Shown: positions 8,138 to 16,000, counted from the stretch's first letter. The stretch is DNA of 64,000 bases from Proteiniclasticum ruminis (GCF_900115135.1 NZ_FOVK01000004.1:124001-188000); one strand, 5' to 3'. Notes: generated by a model from the letters alone, not told the origin. Program-made: numbers and translations.

Positions 8138-8272
8138 TTATGCACACTATTCACAAAGTCCTGTGGATAACTTGTGGAATTCCTGTGGTTTTGAGGGGAT
8201 GAATTGAATTTTGCACAATATACACCCCTGTTCAAGAAATAGTTTTCCACCTTATCCACAGGTTTATCCACA
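8138..8272. repeat. Cluster of DnaA boxes
   Basis: Three perfect DnaA boxes (TTATCCACA) occur: one inverted at 8162-8170 and two direct at 8252-8260 and 8264-8272, only 3 bp apart. A one-mismatch box, TTATGCACA, is at 8138-8146. Two-mismatch boxes occur at 8243-8251 (TTTTCCACC), 8209-8217 (TTTTGCACA) and, inverted, 8330-8338. No dnaA, dnaN or rpmH is nearby and the gene strand bias does not switch here. An origin is therefore unlikely and a DnaA-binding or titration locus is more likely. Confidence 0.65.
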
Positions 8273-8427
8273 ATTGCACTGATTTCATGTGAGTAACGTG
8301 TGTAATTCGTAGGTACAAGCTGTATTTTCTGTGGAAACTTGAACATGAATATTCTTTTACCTGAAATCTTAAAAGAGTTTCAAGTAAATCAGCCAAGTTT
8401 CAGAACTGTACTGATATTTTGTCAAAA

Positions 8428-8467
8428 AAACTCTCCGTTTTCCAGGTTTCCAGAAAACGGAGAGTTT
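8428..8467 (-). terminator. Terminator of the rnf operon
   Basis: A stem of about 14 bp (AAACTCTCCGTTTT/AAAACGGAGAGTTT) is followed on the minus strand by TTTTTGACAAAATA, directly after rnfA. It marks the operon end and supports the absence of a downstream rnfB. Confidence 0.85.
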
Positions 8468-8495
8468 GCTATATAAGATTCAACGGATTCAGATT

Positions 8496-9098
8496 TTATA
8501 GAATTCCATTAAGCCCGCTGAGTGCAAGTACAGCCAGGGCTGCATAGACCAGAAGGATTGGAAGGCCTTTGAAGGCTTTAGGTGTATGTGCTACAGAGAG
8601 TCTTTCCCTAACTGCTCCATACAGGATGAAGGCAAAGAGAAGACCCAGTGGTGCTCCGACTGCTGTAACCAGTACTGGCAGCAGCTCTTGAGCGTCATTG
8701 GCAACTGTTCCTTGTAGAAGGAATTCCATTCCTTCTGTACCTGTCATCAAAAGCAGATAAAGTATCGCTGAGTTTGCTGACAGAAGTGGAAGAATCTTCT
8801 TCACTCTTTCGTACATCTCAGGTTTTACTTTCTTCACACCAGACATCACAAGCGCTGTGGACACAAGAATCAGGAGAACATAGACCAAAAGATTCAGTAC
8901 GTCCAGTTCAAATAGTGTCCCGGCAAAGTACCCAAGAATGCTGGAAATAGCCATAACAAGAGCCGCAGAAACTCCTATACAAAGAATTTCCCCTTCTTCT
9001 TCTCCGAAATGAGCCAGCTGTCCCAGTCCCACAAGCTTAGTCAGTGCAAGATTGTTGATCAGTATAGTACCAAGAAGAATCGGTAGTATGTTTTCCAT
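8496..9098 (-). CDS. rnfA: Rnf complex membrane subunit RnfA
   Basis: 200 residues and six predicted membrane helices, NqrE/RnfA family. The start at 9098 follows GGGAGGTAAGTAAA; a longer frame to 9158 has no comparable site. The first helix holds GTILINNLALTKLVGLGQ, the conserved RnfA/RnfE-type segment whose cysteine or neighbouring residues normally frame an intramembrane iron centre. In this copy the equivalent N-terminal cysteine is not evident, while one cysteine occurs in EILCIGVSAAL. It is the last gene of the operon, 1 base downstream of the rnfE stop. RnfB normally follows here, but a strong terminator does instead. Confidence 0.9.
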   Translation of the reverse strand: MENILPILLGTILINNLALTKLVGLGQLAHFGEEEGEILCIGVSAALVMAISSILGYFAGTLFELDVLNLLVYVLLILVSTALVMSGVKKVKPEMYERVKKILPLLSANSAILYLLLMTGTEGMEFLLQGTVANDAQELLPVLVTAVGAPLGLLFAFILYGAVRERLSVAHTPKAFKGLPILLVYAALAVLALSGLNGIL

Positions 9099-9099
9099 T

Positions 9100-9738
9100 T
9101 TACTTACCTCCCTTGTCGTTTCCGGACTTTCCAATGGCCTGGAACAGTCCGCCAACAAACGCTGTCATCAATAATGCTCCAGTGGAACCTGCAAACAGGC
9201 TCAGGGTGAACTGCTGTGGAATGATATTGAAACTGAAGAGTTCAGCACCATTAAGCGGATTCAGAAGGGCGATGCCTCCAGACACTGCAAGTTCTCTTAA
9301 GAATGCTATTGCCAAAAGAGCCACCACATAGGCACAGCCAGCCAGCAGCGCATTTTTCATGTTTTCTCCAAAAGATGTCTTTTCTGTCAGTGATCCACTG
9401 GCAAAAAGAATCAGAGAGTTCACGGCCATCAAAGGAATAAAGATGCCCACTTCAGAAGCAATACCAGACATATAAGCCAGTGCAAGAAGCTCTCCAAGCT
9501 TTGCAAGGAATGCGGAAAGCACAAGACCTACTGGAATCATCATCTCTGAAGGTGTCACTTTACGAAGAAGTCCACCCAGAACTCCTGCAAGAATCACCAG
9601 AACGAAGATCAAAAGTCCCATACCAAGGGCTGTTGTCACGCTTCCTGTCACTGCAAGGGCTGTGGTGAGTCCTAGAGCCAGAGACAGAACAGGATTATTT
9701 CTGAAGAAACCTATTTTTATGTTATTTAACTTATTCAT
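9100..9738 (-). CDS. rnfE: Rnf complex membrane subunit RnfE
   Basis: 212 residues from the ATG at 9738 (AGGAGGGAGAAGAGC upstream). It is a multi-helix integral membrane protein of the NqrD/RnfE family, recognised by FFRNNPVLSLALGLTTALAV at the N-terminus and FLRELAVSGG in the second half. It pairs with RnfA to form the intramembrane electron and ion path. The usual cysteines of the family are reduced: AGCAYVVALL holds one. It lies between rnfG and rnfA with short gaps, consistent with one polycistronic message. Confidence 0.9.
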   Translation of the reverse strand: MNKLNNIKIGFFRNNPVLSLALGLTTALAVTGSVTTALGMGLLIFVLVILAGVLGGLLRKVTPSEMMIPVGLVLSAFLAKLGELLALAYMSGIASEVGIFIPLMAVNSLILFASGSLTEKTSFGENMKNALLAGCAYVVALLAIAFLRELAVSGGIALLNPLNGAELFSFNIIPQQFTLSLFAGSTGALLMTAFVGGLFQAIGKSGNDKGGK

Positions 9739-9751
9739 GCTCTTCTCCCTC

Positions 9752-10696
9752 CTACTTGTTCGCATTCAGCGCTGCGAGAATTGCATTGATGACGGATGTG
9801 CTGGATACCGTTGCCATAGACACCGTATCTGCTTCTACGGATGGATCTGCATAAGAGAGATTCTCAAACTGCATTGCAAAATCCTCGTGAAGGACTTTGT
9901 CTCCAATGCCCTTGGTGTCATTCACCTCGAGAACTTCCACCTTTACAATCACCTGGTTTGTTGGATCCAGTGTAATCTTCACAACGTTTGGCTTTGCGCC
10001 ATCATACTGCTCAATGACAGCATATCCTGCCGCTTCCACCGTATAGGTGACATTTCCGCCTTCTTCCACGGTATCAATGATAACGCCTTGTCTGGATTCA
10101 GAGACATCTTCTCGGAATATGGGCAGCTTCCCTCCAAACTCCAGTGGTGGTGCCGCAGGCTCAGGCGCTGCGCCTTCTCCATTGTCTTCAATTCCCATCA
10201 TGGCATTAAAACTTGCTCTAGCGGCATCAATGGCATCCACAACGGCTTTGGAGCTCACTGTAGAACCTGAAATAGTAGCAATTCCGTCTACAGAGGTCTT
10301 GCCGACCACAGATCCGATAAAGGCTTCTTCGCCTACCTGGCTTCCATATCCAGGAGTATCATTGAGATTGATGATTTCATACCCAACGATGTTTCCTTCA
10401 AGATCAAAACCCAGAGCGAATGTGATCTTATCTGCAAATCCCTGGTTTTCAAGGATATAGACGAAACCGCCATTATCTTCATCTTCAAATAGCTTCTGGA
10501 TCAGACCAGTTTCATCAGTAAATTCTTCTTCTTCAAAATTCTTGGAATCCGGGAAGATCTTTTCCAGGATTTCCTGATATTCGCCACTTCCTGCTGCTTC
10601 AATGAGGGGTCTCAGCTGTGCATCTGCAAAAAGAAGCACGCCGCCTGCAACGAGAACAGTAGCAAGTAAAACAACGAAACCTTTCATGTTTTTCAT
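9752..10696 (-). CDS. rnfG: RnfG-like subunit with two tandem FMN-binding domains
   Basis: 314 residues, about 1.5 times the usual RnfG length of around 200. An N-terminal membrane anchor (GFVVLLATVLVAGGVLLFAD) exposes the rest outside the membrane. The first FMN_bind domain (about 70-160) has NDTPGYGSQ and SGSTVSS with the candidate flavinylated threonine near 146. A linker rich in A, P and E (175-187) leads to a second FMN_bind domain (about 200-312) with NDTKGIGDK and SMATVSS, candidate threonine near 296. RnfG carries covalent FMN in the family; two carriers in one chain is not the standard arrangement. GGGAGGACAGAGAG precedes the ATG. Confidence 0.88.
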   Translation of the reverse strand: MKNMKGFVVLLATVLVAGGVLLFADAQLRPLIEAAGSGEYQEILEKIFPDSKNFEEEEFTDETGLIQKLFEDEDNGGFVYILENQGFADKITFALGFDLEGNIVGYEIINLNDTPGYGSQVGEEAFIGSVVGKTSVDGIATISGSTVSSKAVVDAIDAARASFNAMMGIEDNGEGAAPEPAAPPLEFGGKLPIFREDVSESRQGVIIDTVEEGGNVTYTVEAAGYAVIEQYDGAKPNVVKITLDPTNQVIVKVEVLEVNDTKGIGDKVLHEDFAMQFENLSYADPSVEADTVSMATVSSTSVINAILAALNANK

Positions 10697-10710
10697 CTCT
10701 CTGTCCTCCC

Positions 10711-12174
10711 TTACTTATTCAGTGTTTCAAAAGCAATACGTACTGCCTTTGTCACAGATGTGGATGATATGGTTGCACCAGAAATTGCGTCCACCCCAGC
10801 ATTCTTGTCCTCAAAGGAGATGCCCTTGAACTGGTCAAGGAACGCAGGGTCATCAATTCTGTCTCCAAGTCCTGGAGTATCATTTACAGAAACGATGGCA
10901 ACGCTTTCTACAGTATTGGTGTCTTTATTGATCTTCACTTCAATTTTATTAGGTTCTCCACCAGACTGGATGGCATAATATCCAGGCGCGGACAGAACGA
11001 AGGTCACAACAGATCCCTCTTCTGACTGTTCCAGCACCTCAGGAAGGTTGTCCTGACTGTCAGTGAAGATGCCAAGGCCGCCTCCTTCTCTTGGGAACTC
11101 AATGGCTTTGGGCTCAAGACCGTTTCCAGCCATGAAGGTCAGAAGGATTCCAGCTGCAAAGGTCACTGCAATGGATACAGTGTACTTCTTCACAGAATAG
11201 ATGGACCATCCGTCTGTGAGCTTGTCAATGAGTGGAGACACCATATTCATGATGAGAATGGCAAATACCACACCACCTGGAAGACTTGCCTGCAGTCTGA
11301 TGATTACGGTCAGTGCAGCAAGGCCAATGGCATAAATGATTCTTCCGCTGATGGTGGTAGGATTGGTTACTGGGTCTGTGGCCATGAACACCGCACCGAA
11401 GACAAGTCCTCCAGCCAGCACATGGAACATGGGGTACCACATACCTACACCGTTGACCAGTGCAATGATGGTGGTGAACACAAATACAGAACCGATATAA
11501 ACTGCAGGAACCTTCCAGTCCAGAACCTTTCTATATGCAAGATATGCACCTACAAGAAGGATGAGCAGCGCACTGGTTTCACCAATGGCTCCAGGATACC
11601 ATCCCAGAAGAAGATTGGTGAGTCCGCCAAACTGATCCAGGAACTTCTCTGCCACAGCAGCATCCTTGATGAGCCATCCTGCATTGGCGATGGAGGAGAC
11701 GGGTGTTGCACTGGTAGTGACATCTGCAACAGTCGATCCCATCAGGGAGGCAAAAATCACAGCACGGCCTACACCAGCTGGATTGAAGATATTATGGCCG
11801 AATCCTCCAAAGATCAGCTTTCCAACGAAAATAGCAAAGAATGATGCTACTCCGATGGCGAAGTATGTGGTGGAAATCGGTACGGTTAAAACAAGAATGA
11901 TTGCTGTAACCAGCGGGAATGAGCTTTTCATGTGTTTTACAATGTTCTTTTTGGTTGCCAGTGCAAACACCGCTTCTGTCAGCAGTGCCACCACAATGGC
12001 CGTCACCATAAGAAGCACGCCATGGATGACATAGTCCATACCATACTCCTGGAAGTAGAACACCATGGAGAAGATAAAGACTACAAGAAGTCCAACGCTG
12101 AGCTCAGCCATGACACCCTGGGTGCTGTGGTCTTTGTCTCTATTGTTTGGAGACACTTTGGTCAAAAATTTCAT
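10711..12174 (-). CDS. rnfD: RnfD fused to a C-terminal FMN-binding domain
   Basis: 487 residues against about 300-330 for ordinary RnfD. Residues 1-350 are a polytopic NqrB/RnfD domain (GHNIFNPAGVGRAVIF near 126, GETSALLILLVGAYLAYRK near 199). TSATP near residue 157 is the probable site of covalent FMN. After the last helix a 120-residue extracytoplasmic FMN_bind domain follows, with VNDTPGLGDR near 430 and SGATISSTS near 466, the classical flavinylation motif of RnfG/NqrC. The fusion is in frame with no sign of a sequencing shift; the next gene starts after its stop with its own ribosome binding site. GGGGGACAGTATCA precedes the ATG. Confidence 0.9.
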   Translation of the reverse strand: MKFLTKVSPNNRDKDHSTQGVMAELSVGLLVVFIFSMVFYFQEYGMDYVIHGVLLMVTAIVVALLTEAVFALATKKNIVKHMKSSFPLVTAIILVLTVPISTTYFAIGVASFFAIFVGKLIFGGFGHNIFNPAGVGRAVIFASLMGSTVADVTTSATPVSSIANAGWLIKDAAVAEKFLDQFGGLTNLLLGWYPGAIGETSALLILLVGAYLAYRKVLDWKVPAVYIGSVFVFTTIIALVNGVGMWYPMFHVLAGGLVFGAVFMATDPVTNPTTISGRIIYAIGLAALTVIIRLQASLPGGVVFAILIMNMVSPLIDKLTDGWSIYSVKKYTVSIAVTFAAGILLTFMAGNGLEPKAIEFPREGGGLGIFTDSQDNLPEVLEQSEEGSVVTFVLSAPGYYAIQSGGEPNKIEVKINKDTNTVESVAIVSVNDTPGLGDRIDDPAFLDQFKGISFEDKNAGVDAISGATISSTSVTKAVRIAFETLNK

Positions 12175-12188
12175 TGATACTGTCCCCC

Positions 12189-13472
12189 TTACTTCTGCGC
12201 TGCGGCTCTTAAGAGTGCTTTACCACGTCTTACGCCTTCAGTCACTTCGATTTTAGATGGGCATACATAAGTACACATGCCGCATTCGATACACTGGTCT
12301 GCACGGAGCTTTGTCAGAAGCTTCACATCCCCTGCTTCTTCCGCGTTGTTGATTCTTACTGGAAGAATCCCTGCAGGACAGTGGTCATTACATCTTCCGC
12401 ATCTAAGACAAGCAATGGCCTCGTCTTCATCAGGCTTCAGAATGGTGATGGCATTGGACGCAGAATTGATCACGGCACGATCTGTGGAAACAGTCTTCCC
12501 CATCATCGGTCCGCCGCCTACGATACGTACTTCATCATAAGCATATCCACCGATCTGCTCTACGATTTCCTGAACAGATACGCCTACGGGTACACGCACG
12601 TTGGAAGGATTCTTCACTGCATCACCAGAGATGGTACAGATTTTCTCAATGATTGGCTTGCCATATCGCAGTGCTTCGGAGAAAGCGATGGCTGTGGTCG
12701 CATTGTTCACAATAACGCCTATTTCTCCTGGCAGCTTGTCATATCTCTTCTTGAAGACTTCATAAATCAGGGTTCTTTCCCAGCCCATGGGATACTGGTC
12801 CGGAACTTCTTCCACGAAGAGTCCTTCTGTATCCTTCACAGCTTCACGAACCTTGGCTATGAGATCTTTTTTTGTTTTCTTGATGGCTATGAGCGCCTTC
12901 TTGGCACCAGACATCTTCAGCATGGTCTTGGTTCCATACACCAGCTCTTCCACCTGATTGTCCATGATGCGGTAGTCCGCTGTGATGTATGGCTCACATT
13001 CTACTGCGTTGATCAATAGAGTATGAATGCCTTTGGCCCCTTTGTACTTCACGTAAGAAGGGAATCCAGCTCCACCACACCCAACGATACCGGCATTCAT
13101 CATGAATGTCACCAGTTCTTCTACAGAAGCTTTCTCAGCGTCTATAGGCTCAAAGGGTCTCTCAAATGTGTTGAGTCCGTCATTTTCAATGACGACATGG
13201 TCTATTACTCTTCCTGTAGTATGCTCCAGTTCTTCAATACCCAAAACTTTACCGGAGACGGAGGAGAAAATAGGCACCTTGAAATGGTCATCACGCTTTG
13301 CAAGCATTGTGCCTGCTTTCACGGTATCCCCTGCTTTCACAAGTACATCTGTACATGCCATCAGCGGTATAAAGACCTTCTTACCGGCCACGATGTTCTT
13401 CACTTCACCATGGCTTGTCAATTCTTTGTGCCCATTCAAATGTAATTTCATGGGCCCGATCAATATTGACAT
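12189..13472 (-). CDS. rnfC: Rnf complex peripheral subunit RnfC
   Basis: About 427 residues from the ATG at 13472 (AAAGGTCGGGTGAACAGT upstream); a longer frame to 13547 has no comparable site. It is a cytoplasmic NADH- and FMN-binding subunit with two C-terminal [4Fe-4S] motifs, CLRCGRCNDHCPAG and CIECGMCTYVCPSKIEV. The N-terminal barrel-sandwich region includes KVPIFSSVSGKVLGIE, and the Rossmann/SLBB part has GCGGAGFPSYVK and VIVNNATTAIAFSEAL. It is the first gene of rnfC-D-G-E-A. In standard complexes electrons pass between ferredoxin on RnfB and NADH on RnfC. With no rnfB here, its cytoplasmic partner is uncertain. Confidence 0.93.
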   Translation of the reverse strand: MSILIGPMKLHLNGHKELTSHGEVKNIVAGKKVFIPLMACTDVLVKAGDTVKAGTMLAKRDDHFKVPIFSSVSGKVLGIEELEHTTGRVIDHVVIENDGLNTFERPFEPIDAEKASVEELVTFMMNAGIVGCGGAGFPSYVKYKGAKGIHTLLINAVECEPYITADYRIMDNQVEELVYGTKTMLKMSGAKKALIAIKKTKKDLIAKVREAVKDTEGLFVEEVPDQYPMGWERTLIYEVFKKRYDKLPGEIGVIVNNATTAIAFSEALRYGKPIIEKICTISGDAVKNPSNVRVPVGVSVQEIVEQIGGYAYDEVRIVGGGPMMGKTVSTDRAVINSASNAITILKPDEDEAIACLRCGRCNDHCPAGILPVRINNAEEAGDVKLLTKLRADQCIECGMCTYVCPSKIEVTEGVRRGKALLRAAAQK

Positions 13473-13979
13473 ACTGTTCACCCGACCTTTCAGAATTTCG
13501 TTAATAATTAAACCAAGAATGAAACAGCTCCCGATTCTCTTTATCATTCTTTTACAGTTCCTGAATAATTATAACATAAAACTCAAAGATTGAAACTTCA
13601 ATATGCCCTGCATATCAGGATCTTTACTCTGAATTCGACAAGAAATTCTGATCTTTTTTGATAAGTTCTTAAAACAAACCTTTTCACAAATTTAGTATAA
13701 TATTATCAAAGGTTTTGACAGTATTTAACAATCTAAATTTTGGATGTTAATTTGTTAACTTTCTTTGAATAAACTAACAGATTCATGATAGTACCTTATC
13801 AAGGATGATATATCCATAAAGGAACCCTGAAAACTTTTCGTTTTTTAAGGTATAGACCCTTTTCCATTTTCATAATTTTACTGCGGGTTTCGAAAACGAA
13901 ACTCCAGATTCTGTTTTTCCTCAACCATGGTATAATATAGGAAAGAACACAGAGAAAACTCTGTTTTATGGAGGATTTT
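13473..13979. other. Divergent regulatory region between rnfC and ispF
   Basis: Roughly 500 AT-rich bases without a gene. An extended -10 for ispF, TGGTATAAT, is at 13928-13936. Three TTGTTAA-like half-sites lie within 35 bp: TTAACAA at 13725-13731, ATGTTAA at 13744-13750 and TTGTTAA at 13752-13758. They resemble half of a Rex operator, but none has a properly spaced partner. TATAAT on the minus strand (13568-13573) could be an rnf -10, though no good -35 is seen. Confidence 0.4.
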
Positions 13980-14456
13980 ATGAGAATAGGTATAGGTTAC
14001 GATGTACATAAACTTGTGGAAGGACGGGACCTCATCATCGGCGGTGTGAAGATTCCACATGAAAAAGGACTATTAGGTCATTCTGACGCAGATGTCCTGA
14101 CCCATGCCATCATGGACGCTCTTCTTGGAGCGGCAGCCCTCGGTGACATCGGTACCCATTTCCCCGATACCGCTGCTGAATATAAGGATGTGGACAGTCT
14201 AGTTCTACTGAAAGAAGTAAAAAAGATGCTGAAAGAGCGTTCTTATAAAATCATCAACATTGACGGTGTAATCATTGCCCAGGAGCCCAAGATGAAGCCT
14301 CATATCCCTGCCATGAGAAAGGTTCTTTGCGAAGTGCTGAACCTGCAGGAAGACCAAATCAACATCAAAGCCACCACAGAAGAAGGTCTTGGCTTCACAG
14401 GAAGCAAAGAAGGCATCTCTTCTCAAGTGGCCGTACTCATTGACAAAAGATTCTAA
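13980..14456 (+). CDS. ispF: 2-C-methyl-D-erythritol 2,4-cyclodiphosphate synthase
   Basis: 158 residues; MEP-pathway enzyme that releases CMP and closes the cyclodiphosphate ring on the way to isopentenyl diphosphate. The start at 13980 follows GGAGGATTTT; an ATG at 13968 lies before that site. Metal-binding D and H are in GYDVH (residues 6-10) and the third ligand is in [18 protein letters not shown] near 38. The C-terminal [11 protein letters not shown] motif near 130 binds the cytidine. Length is standard. It shows that isoprenoid precursors come from the MEP route, which would feed the prenyl-lipid operon at 43.7-47.6 kb. Confidence 0.96.
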   Translation: MRIGIGYDVHKLVEGRDLIIGGVKIPHEKGLLGHSDADVLTHAIMDALLGAAALGDIGTHFPDTAAEYKDVDSLVLLKEVKKMLKERSYKIINIDGVIIAQEPKMKPHIPAMRKVLCEVLNLQEDQINIKATTEEGLGFTGSKEGISSQVAVLIDKRF

Positions 14457-14486
14457 TAAATAAAGTTCCAGCAAAGGAGGCAGGGT

Positions 14487-15281
14487 ATGGAAAGACTTTA
14501 TCAGAACATCTCCAAACGAAAATCCACACGAAAATTCAACATGGACTCCCTGGATCCTTCCTCCATGGAACGGGTAGAACAGGCACTGCAAGACATTCCT
14601 CAGCTTTTTGAGAATCTTACTGTATCCTTTATCCTGGTGAGAGATGGTGAGCATTTCATGGAAAAGGGCACCAGTATCCTGGGTGCTTACACCAAGGTGA
14701 AGTCTCCGCATTACCTGGTGGTGGCTTGTAAAGAAGCATCCGGGTTCCGCCAGGCCGCTGGCTATTCCATGGCGCATGTACTTTTAAAGCTCAACGACTT
14801 AGGCATCGCCACCTGCGTCACCTATCCAGGGGTAGATCTCATGACCATTCAGCAGTTTGCCCCACTGGAAGAAGAAGAGGTGCCCATTCTTTTCATCGCC
14901 TTTGGCAATCCGGAAGATCCATTGTCTCTTTATCCTAAACCGGATTATTATAAGAGGCGTTCCTATAAGGACATCCTCCTTCAGGGGCCAGTAAAAAGAA
15001 AGTACAAGTTCATTCTGGAAGCGGCAAGACTTGCTCCATCCTCTTTCAATACCCAGCCCTGGAGATTTGCTGTGGATGGGCATAAAATCCATCTTCTTCG
15101 GGTGAAGCTCGGCTTTATCAAAAGCAAGCTTTTTTCTTCCCTGAATAAGATCGATATGGGACTCGCTCTGGGCTTCATGGTCATCGCCCTCAAAAGCAAG
15201 GAGATGAAATTCCGCCTGGTGAAAGACCCCGTGGCCTATGAAGGCATGGAATACATGATCACCATTGAAATGAAAGAATAA
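14487..15281 (+). CDS. Nitroreductase family protein (TM1586-like)
   Basis: 264 residues; two pseudo-repeated halves of the FMN-dependent nitroreductase fold, as in the putative TM nitroreductase family. The first half opens with ISKRKSTRKF, the phosphate-binding arginine motif. The second contains LEAARLAPSSFNTQPWRF near residue 172, the classical nitroreductase signature around the flavin. The C-terminal part has DMGLALGFMVIAL. Substrate unknown; expected to be a cytoplasmic flavin oxidoreductase. AAAGGAGGCAGGGT precedes the ATG. It lies 30 bp after ispF and may be co-transcribed with it and with the small membrane ORF downstream. Confidence 0.88.
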   Translation: MERLYQNISKRKSTRKFNMDSLDPSSMERVEQALQDIPQLFENLTVSFILVRDGEHFMEKGTSILGAYTKVKSPHYLVVACKEASGFRQAAGYSMAHVLLKLNDLGIATCVTYPGVDLMTIQQFAPLEEEEVPILFIAFGNPEDPLSLYPKPDYYKRRSYKDILLQGPVKRKYKFILEAARLAPSSFNTQPWRFAVDGHKIHLLRVKLGFIKSKLFSSLNKIDMGLALGFMVIALKSKEMKFRLVKDPVAYEGMEYMITIEMKE

Positions 15282-15309
15282 GAATATAAATCTATAGGAG
15301 GAACTTCTT

Positions 15310-15426
15310 ATGAGTCCAATCAACAAGAAAAAGCTCTTTTTTCTCGCACTTTTCCTTGGTACCCTGCTTTTGATGAAAGCATCGGAAAAGGTTCTGACGG
15401 AGCACCCTATAGCAGAAGATTTTTAA
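15310..15426 (+). CDS. Small single-pass membrane protein (38 aa)
   Basis: A short frame preceded by AGGAGGAACTTCTT at good spacing, 28 bp after the nitroreductase gene and just before a terminator. The translation begins MSPINKKK, continues with a hydrophobic helix (LFFLALFLGTLLLM, about residues 9-22) and ends in a short acidic tail. The perfect ribosome binding site, the basic-then-hydrophobic pattern and the position at the operon end argue that it is real. I recognise no family, and the function is unknown. Confidence 0.55.
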   Translation: MSPINKKKLFFLALFLGTLLLMKASEKVLTEHPIAEDF

Positions 15427-15438
15427 CTAAAAAAACAG

Positions 15439-15487
15439 AAGAGTACAGGATCTTCAGGAGTTGCTCCTCATAGATCACTGTACTCTT
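15439..15487. terminator. Bidirectional terminator
   Basis: A 10-bp stem AAGAGTACAG/CTGTACTCTT, with a smaller AGGAG/CTCCT hairpin in its loop, has an A-run before it and TTTCTTTTC after it. It lies between convergent genes. Confidence 0.75.
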
Positions 15488-15510
15488 TTCTTTTCTACCC
15501 GCCGTTTTAT

Positions 15511-15840
15511 CTAGGCTTCTACAGCGCCTTCTTTCAGCAGGATGGTCAGTCTTGCATTTTTCTCTGTGACCTCATATGAAAGCACATGCTTTTCTCCATC
15601 CAGTTCAATAAAGGACATGGCAGAGAGCAGGTCCCGATCCATGAGAAAATGCACGGAATAAAGATTTCCCTGTCCAACGCGGATGAGGATGGAAGAAACT
15701 TTAAAAAACTCCATCTCAATCTTGTATTTGAGAATCAGGGGTCTTCCTTCATTATCAAGAAAATAATCCTTGTCGCCTTCCCGGTCTTTTACACTGCGCA
15801 GATGATAGTTCCCTTGGATCAGCTGTTCCAGTTGGTACAT
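15511..15840 (-). CDS. Hypothetical protein (109 aa)
   Basis: A soluble, charged protein without membrane segment or signal peptide. The predicted pattern is mostly beta (RPLILKYKIEMEFFKVSSIL, MSFIELDGEKHVLSYEV). It has an Asp/Glu-rich turn, KDREGDKDYFLDNEGR, near residue 18. I do not recognise a family. AAAAGGGGGCGTTTGTA lies directly before the ATG, which supports translation. It is transcribed toward the shared terminator at 15439-15487 and sits downstream of proS, from which it is separated by the proS terminator. Confidence 0.6.
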   Translation of the reverse strand: MYQLEQLIQGNYHLRSVKDREGDKDYFLDNEGRPLILKYKIEMEFFKVSSILIRVGQGNLYSVHFLMDRDLLSAMSFIELDGEKHVLSYEVTEKNARLTILLKEGAVEA

Positions 15841-15957
15841 TACAAACGCCCCCTTTTATTCAGCTGCATTCCACAGCTTTGTCTTCCTCTTCATTATAAT
15901 CCACTGCTTCTACGAAATGTTTCTTCTCTTCAGATGTTTACAAAAAATGCAAAAAAA

Positions 15958-15991
15958 GACAGGAGGTGCCTCTATCTGCACTTCTCCTGTC
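15958..15991 (-). terminator. Terminator of proS
   Basis: A stem GACAGGAG-GTGC/GCAC-CTCCTGTC with a small internal bulge is followed on the minus strand by TTTTTTTGC. Confidence 0.8.
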
Positions 15992-16000
15992 CAGTTCTTT

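Larger units (their letters stand above)
8054..8495. other. 440-bp intergenic region between rluF and rnfA
   Basis: Non-coding DNA between two convergent transcription units. It holds the rluF terminator, a DnaA-box cluster (8138-8272) and the rnf terminator (8428-8467). A minus-strand open frame at 8134-8346 has no ribosome binding site and is explained by the repeated boxes. Confidence 0.7.

Noticed and set aside
8134-8346. Minus-strand open frame of 70 codons in the rluF-rnfA gap
   Set aside because: No ribosome binding site, low-complexity translation produced by the repeated DnaA boxes, and enclosed by two terminators.
8100-8495. Chromosomal origin (oriC)
   Set aside because: No dnaA/dnaN/rpmH or gidA neighbours, no clear AT-rich unwinding repeat and no change in gene strand bias. 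I kept only the DnaA-box cluster.
13473-13979. Canonical Rex operator ahead of rnfC
   Set aside because: Only unpaired half-sites were found; no TTGTTAA-N4-TTAACAA arrangement exists.
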